From positions 1 through 37,660 of the forward strand of contig JAIYDC010000012.1 in NCBI GenBank assembly GCA_027487685.1: DNA of 37,660 nucleotides. The letters are read 5' to 3'. Under the pieces are notes generated by a model. That model was not told the DNA's origin. It saw only the letters and a list, made by a program, of their open reading frames with translations, and searched no databases. The stretch is from Pseudomonadota bacterium. Its GTDB lineage: Bacteria > Bdellovibrionota > Bacteriovoracia > Bacteriovoracales > Bacteriovoracaceae. Both the position numbers and the translations under genes were made by a program. Of this stretch, positions 1 through 7,217 are shown piece after piece; positions within the stretch are counted from its first letter, which is position 1, and the number at the start of each line of letters is the position of its first letter.

Positions 1-150
1 CCTATCATTGAGTCGCTTAGGGAGCTACTAGACAACGCTGACGACCAACGCCGCAGGATCAAAAACCTCGAATCTGATAGTAATAACCTTCGCACCTTCC
101 TTTGCCAACGAAGCCATGATCCAGAATATTGTGTAAGGGAGCGTCCATGA
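1..150 (+). CDS. C-terminal end of a fibre-like protein with S74-type chaperone tail (partial)
   Basis: The window opens inside a reading frame whose last 49 residues end at the TGA at 148-150. It begins PIIESLRELL, continues as a charged, probably coiled-coil stretch and finishes with two cysteines eight residues apart. The next gene ends the same way: PIVEAVKQL, a charged helix, then Cys-x8-Cys. In S74 (endosialidase-type intramolecular chaperone) proteins this is the helical end of the chaperone domain. I infer that this is a tandem paralogue of the next gene. Its stop codon overlaps that gene's ATG as ATGA, so the two are probably translationally coupled. Most of the protein lies outside the window. 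Confidence 0.7.
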   Translation, partial: PIIESLRELLDNADDQRRRIKNLESDSNNLRTFLCQRSHDPEYCVRERP

Positions 151-1805
151 GAGATGAATGCAAACAAAGAAGACCGGCCGGCAAAGTAATTCTTTCACAA
201 GCTGGTGTCGGTGTCATCGAGGCCATGGTCGCCGCTGGGTTACTCGGGGTAACTGCTATCGGGGTCATAAAGGTCAGTGAGACGATGAACAAAGGCAATG
301 CGAAGGCGCGAACCAACTCAGAGGTCCTACTTGCAACTAATGAGATTACCTCCTTCCTCGCTGACCCAGAAAACTGCCGGGCGACAATCCCCGCAGTCAC
401 AGACTCGATCTCACGTGTGAAGTTCAAAGGGGCGGATCGCTTCCAGACTGGTGAACTCTTAATGGGTACAACAACCAAGGTATCAGGTTACCAGCTCATC
501 TATCCGGCAGGATCGCCAACAAGTGCCGACTTAATCGTTTCTTTCGATAAACGTGCAGTCAACGGTCCGGGGACCAAAACTCGGAAAGTGAACCTCTACG
601 TCGAAGTGAATCCCGATAAGACTGTAAAACATTGCCGGGCCGTGGCGGCCGATAATGATTTTTGGACGCGTGGAAGTGGTGACTGGGCCGACGATATATT
701 TTTTACAGGTCGAGTGGGAATAGGTTCAGAAACTCCTCGTTACCAGCTCGAAGTAAAAAATGAGATGGCTACGGTAAGTTTGGGGGGGAAATACGCTGTA
801 GAGCATGCTTTAACTTTTGACGACACTGGCAAACCACAGGCCGATGGAGGTCATCCGGTCTTTTTTGGTCTTCGCTCGCGTGGAACGATTGAGACCCCGG
901 CTTTTTCAAAGAAGGGCGACATCCTTGCAAGTTTCTTAGGGAGAGATTTTAAGTCCCATTCAGATGCCCAAGGTAAACCAGCACCTGTGAGCGGTGAACC
1001 CGTAGGTGGTGCGTCGATCTACATGATTGCAACTGAGGACACAACGAGCTCTGCCAAGGGAGCGCAAATGATCTTTCAGACAACTAAGAATGGTACTGAC
1101 ACATCACTATGGCGAATGGTGATAAACCATAATGGAAATGTGAATATCCTGAATCCTGAACAGTCACGAGTCCACCTTGTAGGGGGTGGGGATACCGGAA
1201 GTATGTCAGCATTTTCGGGGCTCTACCTCGGAGGTCCACATGAGGATCAAAAAGAAAATTCTTGGTTTATGCTTCATCGTATGAGTGGGGCCTTCCACAT
1301 CGGTAAATGGACTGGTGGTTCATCCACGTCAGTTATCAGTATGACCAAAGGGAAAAGCGTCGGCATTAATACTCTCACTCCCTCCGAGACACTTCATGTA
1401 GGCGGTAACATTCTTAGTTCGGGGATCGTAGCAAGCTCATCAGATGAACGACTTAAGACAGAGATAAAAGGCATCTTCGATCCGCTGCCTCGATTGCTTA
1501 AGATTAGAGGCGTGAACTTTGAATGGAAAGTGCCGCCGTCCGGTGCGGAAGGAACACAACTAGGAGTCCTAGCACAAGAAGTAGAGCAGGCCTTCCCAGA
1601 GGCAGTCCGAACCGGCATCAATGGCCTTAAATCCGTTGCTTATGGGGCCCTTATTGCTCCAATCGTCGAAGCAGTGAAACAACTCGCAAACCGGAGCGAC
1701 AAAGTCGAAGAGCGTCTTCGCCTTGCGGAAGAAGAAAATCGCTATTTAAGAAGACTGGTGTGTGCCACAACCCCTGACGCACCAACGTGTCTTGATCGGG
1801 AGTAA
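147..1805 (+). CDS. Prepilin-like fibre protein with C-terminal S74 self-cleaving chaperone
   Basis: This 552-aa protein is probably a surface fibre or adhesin. I start it at ATG 147, six bases after the ribosome site AAGGGA, rather than at an upstream TTG. Residues 16-40 form a type IV prepilin (class III) signal: Gly20, cleavage before Val21, Glu25 at +5, then a hydrophobic helix. The middle has beta-rich tail-fibre phrases such as VGIGSETP and VGINTLTP. The C-terminus matches the peptidase S74 chaperone, with Ser432-Asp-x-Arg-x-Lys437 (the spacing of the known Ser/Lys cleavage pair) followed by GVLAQEVEQAFPEAV. In phage tail spikes this domain aids trimer folding and cuts itself off. Bdellovibrio uses S74-tipped chimeric fibres to recognise prey. 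The pilin-type start suggests membrane anchoring or export by a pilus-type machine, which is inference. Confidence 0.85.
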   Translation: MRDECKQRRPAGKVILSQAGVGVIEAMVAAGLLGVTAIGVIKVSETMNKGNAKARTNSEVLLATNEITSFLADPENCRATIPAVTDSISRVKFKGADRFQTGELLMGTTTKVSGYQLIYPAGSPTSADLIVSFDKRAVNGPGTKTRKVNLYVEVNPDKTVKHCRAVAADNDFWTRGSGDWADDIFFTGRVGIGSETPRYQLEVKNEMATVSLGGKYAVEHALTFDDTGKPQADGGHPVFFGLRSRGTIETPAFSKKGDILASFLGRDFKSHSDAQGKPAPVSGEPVGGASIYMIATEDTTSSAKGAQMIFQTTKNGTDTSLWRMVINHNGNVNILNPEQSRVHLVGGGDTGSMSAFSGLYLGGPHEDQKENSWFMLHRMSGAFHIGKWTGGSSTSVISMTKGKSVGINTLTPSETLHVGGNILSSGIVASSSDERLKTEIKGIFDPLPRLLKIRGVNFEWKVPPSGAEGTQLGVLAQEVEQAFPEAVRTGINGLKSVAYGALIAPIVEAVKQLANRSDKVEERLRLAEEENRYLRRLVCATTPDAPTCLDRE

Positions 1806-1848
1806 ACTCTCGTGAATGACAGATTAATCATATTTCAGGAGAGTCCGT

Positions 1849-2217
1849 TTGAAAAAATCACCTGCGCTTATAATCTCATTCCTCGCAATTATCAGTCTCC
1901 CTACCCAAGCGCTCGTAACCTGCACCCCAACCAGCTGCTCTCCCGCCTGCGACTCAAGCTGCAGCTACCAGGCCTGTGATAAGGTCCAAACCCACGTCTT
2001 CGATGTTAAAAAACTAGAAATCGAAACCGACGATGACCCCTCTAGCGCCTGCGAGCATGACAAAGTCCTCCACCGGCAGGTCCCCTTTAACGTTGATGGG
2101 ACAAGCTATGGGACTATTCCTGCATCGGTTACCCACCGTTACAAGATCTGTGACACCAAAGTGATTTACGGACCACCTTGCCCGCCACCAACTAAGACTC
2201 CTTCAGTTACTCCCTAA
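1849..2217 (+). CDS. Small secreted cysteine-rich protein
   Basis: A 122-aa protein of unrecognised family. The start is TTG 1849, chosen because AGGAGAG lies five bases upstream at 1837-1843. Residues 1-21 form a signal peptide (Lys-Lys, then a hydrophobic run ending near TQA). A cluster of six cysteines follows within about 20 residues (CTPTSCSPACDSSCSYQAC), with more later, suggesting a disulfide-stabilised periplasmic or surface protein. The tail is proline/threonine-rich. It lies 43 bp after the fibre gene on the same strand and may be co-expressed with it. Its stop overlaps the stop of the convergent HAD gene by two bases. Confidence 0.65.
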   Translation: MKKSPALIISFLAIISLPTQALVTCTPTSCSPACDSSCSYQACDKVQTHVFDVKKLEIETDDDPSSACEHDKVLHRQVPFNVDGTSYGTIPASVTHRYKICDTKVIYGPPCPPPTKTPSVTP

Positions 2218-2852
2218 AGCTTAAGAAGAGATCGCCCTTCAGTAAAGTCATGAAGGATGAGGTCGGTCATAACTTTGAGTTCACTCGCTCGGTGAGACGT
2301 AGCAACGGCTACGATGCGACAACCGGCGCGCTCACCAGATTCTAATCCTGCCAAAGAGTCCTCAAACACCACGCAATCTTTGGGGTCAAGACCAAGTTTC
2401 ATAGCGCAGAGCTGGTAGACCTGGGGATCCGGCTTGCCACGTTCCACCATGGAGCCATCAACGATAACTTCAAAGTAGGACCGAAGTTTGAGGGAATCCA
2501 AGGTGAAGTCTACGTTACTAGTCGGGGCCGAGGTTCCGAGAGCGATGCGGATGCGAAGCTTCCGAAGAAGCTCTAGGAAATCAAGAAGACCAACGTGAGG
2601 GCGCATCTGTGCCGCGTAGAGCTTCTGATACAGGCCCTCCTTCTCTTCTGAAAACCGTCTCGCCTGCTCCGGCGTGATAGCACCGAAGATCATATTAAAG
2701 AGGTCAGCATTGGTCTTGCCGTTAAACTTCTCGCGGTAGATTTCTTCATTGAGTTTAAAATGGTGCTTGTCCGCGAAAGACATCCACGCTTGGAAGTGGT
2801 ATTGGTGGTTGTCGACGACCACGCCGTCCATATCAAAGATCGCTGCCTTCAT
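2214..2852 (-). CDS. HAD-superfamily hydrolase, beta-phosphoglucomutase/phosphatase type
   Basis: This 212-aa cytoplasmic enzyme is probably a sugar-phosphate phosphatase or beta-phosphoglucomutase relative. The HAD nucleophile motif FDMDGVVVD (Asp7, Asp9) opens the protein. The alpha-helical cap characteristic of this subgroup follows, then motif II (LGTSAP) and the C-terminal motifs GKPDPQVY and VFEDSLAGLESG. Its length is normal for the group and the substrate cannot be read from the sequence. The start has a very strong ribosome site (GAGGAGGGG). It lies 61 bp after the GNAT gene at the end of the isocyanide-type operon, but an inverted repeat in that gap may give it its own promoter, so membership in the pathway is uncertain. 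Confidence 0.85.
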   Translation of the reverse strand: MKAAIFDMDGVVVDNHQYHFQAWMSFADKHHFKLNEEIYREKFNGKTNADLFNMIFGAITPEQARRFSEEKEGLYQKLYAAQMRPHVGLLDFLELLRKLRIRIALGTSAPTSNVDFTLDSLKLRSYFEVIVDGSMVERGKPDPQVYQLCAMKLGLDPKDCVVFEDSLAGLESGERAGCRIVAVATSHRASELKVMTDLILHDFTEGRSLLKL

Positions 2853-2864
2853 TCATCCCCTCCT

Positions 2865-2881
2865 CATGATAATTAATCATG
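2865..2881. promoter_or_regulatory. Inverted repeat upstream of the HAD gene
   Basis: CATGAT and ATCATG form a perfect 6-bp inverted repeat around a 5-bp A/T spacer, a few bases upstream of the HAD gene's ribosome site and within the 61-bp gap after the GNAT gene. It could be an operator or part of a promoter. No regulator can be assigned. Confidence 0.3.
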
Positions 2882-2913
2882 CCTCACGAAGAGCGAGACG
2901 GCCATCTCCACTC

Positions 2914-3486
2914 CTACTGGAGGATAAAATACCCGTAGACCTGATCTGCTCCGAGAAAGAAACCGTAGTGCCGAGTCCAGTAAAAAGAAGGTCGTGACGG
3001 ATGGCCGGAACGTGCGCCGATCAAAAGTTTATGGGCAAGACCTCTTCCACGCTCTGACGGTGCCACCGCGCAATTAAACAAAAACTTTGCTTCCGAGGTC
3101 TCACCTGAGAGAAGCGAGGCAATGATCCTACCGTCTTCCTCAAGCCAAAGGTGCCGGTGAGGAAGATTGTGGGAAACGAGAAAAGGAACCAGGCGCCGAA
3201 GGAAGGGAATCCCTTCGGGATTCGCTTCCTCATGAAAGCTCCAGAAGGCATCTCTTCTGTTCGTCAAAGGGAGCTCTTCACTCTTAAGATCTGGATCTCC
3301 AGGGCCGGTCAAAGGGGAGAAGCAGCAAAGCCAGCGATCGACGGAATCAGATGAGGTAACAGGTCTAACCTGATTTAGGGTTCCGAACCTCGGTGACATG
3401 AGGAGTTCAGGAAATCCTGGCAAATCAAAATTAAGCCCATCCACACTCCAAGCTCCAAACATCTCCCTCCAGTACGCCTCAATCAC
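2914..3486 (-). CDS. GNAT-like N-acetyltransferase in the isocyanide operon
   Basis: A 190-aa protein whose C-terminal half fits the GNAT acyl-CoA transferase fold: a beta strand with FNCAVAPSERGRGLA, the motif A pyrophosphate-binding loop (R-G-R-G-L-A), then a helix and a final strand FYWTRHYGFF. The N-terminal half (about 90 residues) is not recognised. The start is GTG 3486, with GGAGC in the leader. It overlaps the P450 stop codon as GTGA, so translation is almost certainly coupled. An attractive but unproven role is acylating the oxidised isocyanide product, or self-protection of the producer. Confidence 0.7.
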   Translation of the reverse strand: MIEAYWREMFGAWSVDGLNFDLPGFPELLMSPRFGTLNQVRPVTSSDSVDRWLCCFSPLTGPGDPDLKSEELPLTNRRDAFWSFHEEANPEGIPFLRRLVPFLVSHNLPHRHLWLEEDGRIIASLLSGETSEAKFLFNCAVAPSERGRGLAHKLLIGARSGHPSRPSFYWTRHYGFFLGADQVYGYFILQ

Positions 3487-4742
3487 ACAAGCTCCAGCGG
3501 CAGTACGGCAAAACCCGAAAAAGACAGAGAATAATGATCACGGACGGCCTTGGCCGTGGTGCCAATCCTAAACTCAGGTAGCTCACGCAACAGTTCTTCA
3601 AAGAGGGACTGCATCTCCATCCGGGCAAGCCTCGCTCCGATGCAGTAATGGGCACCGTGCCCGTAAGCAAAGTGCGGCGCCTTACGGCGGATATCAATTT
3701 CCTCTGCTCTCTCCTCCGTCGGTAAATCACGGTTCACGGCATGGGAGGAGATGAAGACAACTTCTCCGGGGAGAATCTCCTGCCCTCCAATCACAGCTCT
3801 TTCTCGTGCCACCCGAAAAATAAAAGTCACTGCCGGATCGAGTCGCTTAAACTCTTCCAGCATCCCTGGAATGAGTTTGGGATCCTGTCGCACATGGGCC
3901 TGGATCTCCGGATGAGAGGCCAGGAGGAACATACAGTTGTTCATCTGATCCGTTGTTGTGGCCATGCCCGCTACCAGCATCATGATGAGCTGAGAGACGA
4001 CCTCGTCATCGCCCAGGCCCGTCTCCGTTTGCATCCGAAGGATCAAGGACACATAATCATCGGCCGGTGACCGCCTTCGATCTTGAACCAGTCCGGTGAA
4101 GTAAACTTTGAGTGACCGCGCAGCTGAATTAACTTCGATCCCATCTTCGTTTCTGTACTGAGACGCCCCTCCGAAGAAGCCGGTCATAACGTTTGACCAG
4201 TGGAGGAAATCCGCCCGGTCTGCCGCTGGAATTGAAAACAAGTCAGCAAGGACAGTCGCCGGCAAACGCTTCGAAACCATCTCGACAAAATCGAAAGACT
4301 CAAGGCCCTTGACCTCTGCCACAAGGTCTCGGATGGCCCCATGCATGACTGACTTAAAACGCTCGAGGACGTGGTCTTCAAAACCCGCTGCGGCCGCACG
4401 CCTACGACGGGCATGGTCCTCATCGTCGCTCATGACCATCATTTTTTTGACGACACCGAAGAAATCCTGGACCAGTGAAAGATCAAGGTTGGGCATTCTT
4501 GAAACAAAGAATGAACCTCGGTCCGCTGAAAAGGCCCGTGAAGTAAGAATCTCCCGGGCATGGGCGGCACGAGTGATGACGTGAAAATTTCCCTTCTCCC
4601 AAAAGTAGATTTCTCCGAAACTTCGGACGTGGTCCACAAACTTCTGAGGAAAATCTTCTGGCGCTGAGGCCTTCTTAAAATCGTGGAAACCGGCGCCGCT
4701 TTTTGTGATACGGCGTGATTGCTCCATTACCTCTTGTGTCAT
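3483..4742 (-). CDS. Cytochrome P450 of the isocyanide operon
   Basis: A 419-aa soluble, bacterial class I-type P450, a haem monooxygenase needing separate ferredoxin and reductase, neither of which is in the window. Visible landmarks are the I-helix LVAGMATTT (about 256-264), the K-helix ExxR (Glu297-Arg300), an R-V-A-R-E beta region, and the haem loop FAYGHGAHYCIG with proximal Cys367. The I-helix threonine (Thr262) is kept, but the usual acidic partner before it is Ala261, so oxygen activation may be atypical. The start has GGAGC six bases upstream. It lies 8 bp after the 2OG oxygenase gene and overlaps the GNAT gene by 4 bp. By context it should oxidise the vinyl isocyanide or related aromatic product. 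Isocyanide synthase plus P450 recalls yeast DIT1/DIT2. Confidence 0.95.
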   Translation of the reverse strand: MTQEVMEQSRRITKSGAGFHDFKKASAPEDFPQKFVDHVRSFGEIYFWEKGNFHVITRAAHAREILTSRAFSADRGSFFVSRMPNLDLSLVQDFFGVVKKMMVMSDDEDHARRRRAAAAGFEDHVLERFKSVMHGAIRDLVAEVKGLESFDFVEMVSKRLPATVLADLFSIPAADRADFLHWSNVMTGFFGGASQYRNEDGIEVNSAARSLKVYFTGLVQDRRRSPADDYVSLILRMQTETGLGDDEVVSQLIMMLVAGMATTTDQMNNCMFLLASHPEIQAHVRQDPKLIPGMLEEFKRLDPAVTFIFRVARERAVIGGQEILPGEVVFISSHAVNRDLPTEERAEEIDIRRKAPHFAYGHGAHYCIGARLARMEMQSLFEELLRELPEFRIGTTAKAVRDHYSLSFSGFAVLPLELV

Positions 4743-4750
4743 AGTAGCTC

Positions 4751-5419
4751 CTATAGTATTTGGATCCGTTTAAAGCTTCTGTGCCGATTATTTCCTAGTG
4801 CCCGCCGACCATGGAGGTACTTAAAGTTATCAATAATCACGAGGTCTCCCGACTCCCAGCAATGCTCCGTGAGGTACTCTTCACGGTAAAGCATCTGGAC
4901 CAGCCCATGAAAGAACTCCTCACAGCCAGGAAACCCGGCAACAGTGAGTTCAACAGGGTTCAGGGCGGTCTCGACTTTTTCCGCTATCCGAAGAATCGGC
5001 CTCTTTGTCACCGGGTGGGACTGGAGGAGCGGCACCTTGATCTCGCCCCCATAGTGAGCAAGTTTCTTTGTGCGGTAAGTGAGCTGTATCTTTTCACAGC
5101 GGGCTCGATCATCAACAGAGAGCGACTCCCAAATCTTCTCCGTGTCCGCGAAGAGCGTCTCTCCTCCTCCCCCTTCGCTTTCTAAGCAGTAGAAAAGGAG
5201 AAAGCGAGGCTCTCGGTAGAAAGCACCATCCCAGTGGAATGGAACCGCCTCGTCAGAGAAGAGATAGTTTGTCGCGGCCGGATCAAACTTCATCGTCATG
5301 ACTGCACCAAAATCCCAGTGAAGGAGCTGCTCACGGATGTCGCCGTTGAACGAACTAAGGCCCCGTGCGAAATCGATGAGCTCGTCGTCACTAAAATTCT
5401 TACACTTCAAAATACGCAT
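4751..5419 (-). CDS. Fe(II)/2-oxoglutarate-dependent oxygenase, PvcB/IsnB-like (TauD family)
   Basis: This 222-aa non-haem iron oxygenase shows the facial triad: His62-x-Asp64 in PFHWDGAF and His203 in YLHGRRAL, with nearby arginines for 2-oxoglutarate. TauD-family phrases FYCLESEGGGGETLFAD and GDLVIIDN also fit. It is somewhat shorter than typical PvcB proteins (about 290 aa). In PvcA/PvcB and IsnA/IsnB systems this enzyme oxidatively decarboxylates the amino-acid isonitrile to a vinyl isonitrile, or desaturates it. Assignment to that role rests on the gene directly upstream: its last 20 bp overlap this gene, with GGAGCG before this ATG, which points to translational coupling. The amino-acid substrate is unknown. 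Confidence 0.9.
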   Translation of the reverse strand: MRILKCKNFSDDELIDFARGLSSFNGDIREQLLHWDFGAVMTMKFDPAATNYLFSDEAVPFHWDGAFYREPRFLLFYCLESEGGGGETLFADTEKIWESLSVDDRARCEKIQLTYRTKKLAHYGGEIKVPLLQSHPVTKRPILRIAEKVETALNPVELTVAGFPGCEEFFHGLVQMLYREEYLTEHCWESGDLVIIDNFKYLHGRRALGNNRHRSFKRIQIL

Positions 5420-6293
5420 ACCGCTCCTTCTCTAGCTTCAGAACGGCATTAAGGGCCAGTGCCTCGCTTTTGTGCATAAGCTCGAAGCGGTCTCGGATCT
5501 TCACCACAACGTTATGCCAAGGAGTGGCCCACTTCGATGAACTCGCCACGAGCTTTATACCAAACTTCTCGTGGGCCGGATCATGAGGATGAATCGAAAG
5601 CCGTAGGGCGCCCATGAAGTGGGTTCCCAGAAGCTCGGACCAGGCCTCTGAGCGCCTCAGAAGCTCATAGGCATTGTCTTTAGACTGCTTCTGCACTTGA
5701 GTGCGCGAACAGTCCGGAGACAAGGTCACTGCATCTTCAAACAAAAAGCGGTGGAGCCCGTTAAAAAGAGTCCTATACCCTGGCTCCGAAACAATCCGCG
5801 CCTTCACTTCGGAAAGTTCTTTTCCGTAAGTCAAAAGGAGGATCTCCCGAAGTTCTTCCGGTGTTTTCCCAGGATAAAGGTCATCCATGGTGAAGACACT
5901 CAAGGCACTGAGTTCGAATTCTTGAATGATTTCTTTAATGCCATCGTTGTAACGGTCAATAACAGGATCGGCCACGTTAACAACATCGCTGAAAGCACGC
6001 CCATCGGAGCAAATCAAGAGCCTAGCTCCGGGAGGATAGACCTCCCCTATCCGATCACAAAGGTTCTGGAGGTTTTTTAGGGCCAATACCTCACCCAAGT
6101 CCGGAAGGGCCCCGGAGGTTTTTTCACCACTCGGACTCTTCGCCGGAAAGGCCGGCAGAATAAAGAGAAGTTCTTCACTGACCGCCACTTTCTCCTCAAT
6201 TCGTCTGAGGAGTGGCACCTCACTGGCCCGAAAGGTTTGTTTCTGCAAACTGTATTCCCGTAGGATTTCTCCAATCATCTCGACGACACCCAT
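5400..6293 (-). CDS. Isocyanide (isonitrile) synthase, PvcA/IsnA/Dit1 family
   Basis: A 297-aa enzyme of the DIT1/PvcA family, which turns an amino-acid amino group (Tyr or Trp in known members) into an isocyanide using ribulose-5-phosphate carbon. Family signatures are LPAFPAKSPSGEKTSGALPD, a following LGEVLALKNL, the loop PGARLLICSDGRAFSDVV, a short LSIHPHD and a C-terminal WATPWHNVV. I start at ATG 6293, just after AGGGGGGA. An extended frame to 6401 runs through the promoter region and is unlikely. This is the first gene of the operon, followed by oxygenase, P450 and GNAT genes. The divergent LysR gene mirrors Pseudomonas, where LysR-type PtxR is encoded near and controls pvc genes. Product identity cannot be deduced. 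Confidence 0.93.
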   Translation of the reverse strand: MGVVEMIGEILREYSLQKQTFRASEVPLLRRIEEKVAVSEELLFILPAFPAKSPSGEKTSGALPDLGEVLALKNLQNLCDRIGEVYPPGARLLICSDGRAFSDVVNVADPVIDRYNDGIKEIIQEFELSALSVFTMDDLYPGKTPEELREILLLTYGKELSEVKARIVSEPGYRTLFNGLHRFLFEDAVTLSPDCSRTQVQKQSKDNAYELLRRSEAWSELLGTHFMGALRLSIHPHDPAHEKFGIKLVASSSKWATPWHNVVVKIRDRFELMHKSEALALNAVLKLEKERYAYFEV

Positions 6294-6315
6294 ATGTCCC
6301 CCCTGTTGTGAGGCA

Positions 6316-6358
6316 GTTATAAGCGCAATTTGAATATTTATGAATTCAATGATATAAA
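6316..6358. promoter_or_regulatory. Divergent promoter and candidate LysR operator
   Basis: Between the isocyanide synthase start (6293) and the LysR start (6385) lies TTGAAT-N8-ATTCAA at 6330-6349, a perfect inverted repeat containing a T-N11-A core as in LysR boxes. Its left arm is also a good -35 for lysR (TTGAAT, 17 bp, TATAAA at 6353-6358). On the other strand, TTCATA (6344-6339) and TATAAC (6321-6316) are 17 bp apart and suit the operon. One regulator could therefore control both directions. These are pattern matches, not measured sites. Confidence 0.5.
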
Positions 6359-6384
6359 TTTTCACCATAGGTAAAGGCAAATGC

Positions 6385-7209
6385 ATGAAAATAACCTTCA
6401 AAGATCTTCAAAACTTCGTAACCTGCGCGGAATCAAAGACCCTCTCCGAGGCAGCCGAGAAGCTCGACATGGCACAGCCCTCTCTCTCCCTTGGAATCAA
6501 AAAGCTCGAAGGAGAGGTCGGAAATGCCCTTTTCCTGAGGAGCAAAGAAGGACTGAAACTCACCCCTCACGGAAAACGTTTACTCCCGGAGGCCCGAGAG
6601 GCCTTGCGTAGTTTAGATCGCCTACGAGGCGGTGCCACCAGCCTCAAGTTCCGCATCGGCTGCCATCCGTCCGTGGGGATGTTCGTTCTGGGATCGTTTC
6701 TACGCCTGATGCACCTCTCCCACCCAGAGATTGACTTCGAGATTGTGAACGGATCCTCCCATGAGGTGAATAAGCTAGTCGCCCAGGGTAGTGTTGATTT
6801 CGGAGTCGTGATGAACCCTGCTTCCTTTCAAGGCCTGATCATCAAATCCATAGGCGAGGATGATGTCTATGTCTGGGAATCTAAGACGCGCTATCAGAAC
6901 AAGCTAATATATAATCCAAACATGCTCCAAGCACTCTCTATTATCTCCCGATGGAAAGCGGCACCCGTCCAGACAGTCGACGTCCAGAACCTCGAGCTCC
7001 TGGCCCATCTTACGGATTCCGGTGCTGGTTTCGGCATCCTTCCCTCCCAGGTGGTTAAGGCCCAGCGCCTTCAGCTTAAGCGAGTGTCGGGGACCCCTTC
7101 ATTTAAGGATCACCTCACTCTCGTCTGCTACCCAGAAATGATCAAATCATTAGAAGGAAAAACAATTTTCGACGCCCTCAAAAAAGTCTTTCATCAACCT
7201 TCACTTTAA
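6385..7209 (+). CDS. LysR-family transcriptional regulator of the isocyanide operon
   Basis: A 274-aa LysR-type regulator. Residues 1-60 form the winged helix-turn-helix (DLQNFVTCAESKTLSEAAE, with QPSLSLGIKKLE as the recognition helix), followed by a linker helix and the inducer-binding domain from about residue 90 (FRIGCHPSVG). It is slightly shorter than the usual 290-300 aa. It is transcribed away from the isocyanide synthase gene across 91 bp, the classic arrangement for a LysR protein controlling its neighbour. The effector is unknown, possibly the product or an intermediate. Its stop lies 9 bp from the end of the convergent DUF481 gene, with no obvious terminator between. Confidence 0.93.
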   Translation: MKITFKDLQNFVTCAESKTLSEAAEKLDMAQPSLSLGIKKLEGEVGNALFLRSKEGLKLTPHGKRLLPEAREALRSLDRLRGGATSLKFRIGCHPSVGMFVLGSFLRLMHLSHPEIDFEIVNGSSHEVNKLVAQGSVDFGVVMNPASFQGLIIKSIGEDDVYVWESKTRYQNKLIYNPNMLQALSIISRWKAAPVQTVDVQNLELLAHLTDSGAGFGILPSQVVKAQRLQLKRVSGTPSFKDHLTLVCYPEMIKSLEGKTIFDALKKVFHQPSL

Positions 7210-7217
7210 GGAGAGGT

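Noticed and set aside
2214-2852. HAD phosphatase as a definite isocyanide-pathway enzyme
   Set aside because: It follows on the same strand, but a 61-bp gap with an inverted repeat and its own strong ribosome site allow independent expression. Kept only as a possible member.
4309-4584. Plus-strand open frame of 91 aa inside the P450 gene
   Set aside because: Antisense to a clear P450; Arg/Ser-rich shadow of the opposite strand.
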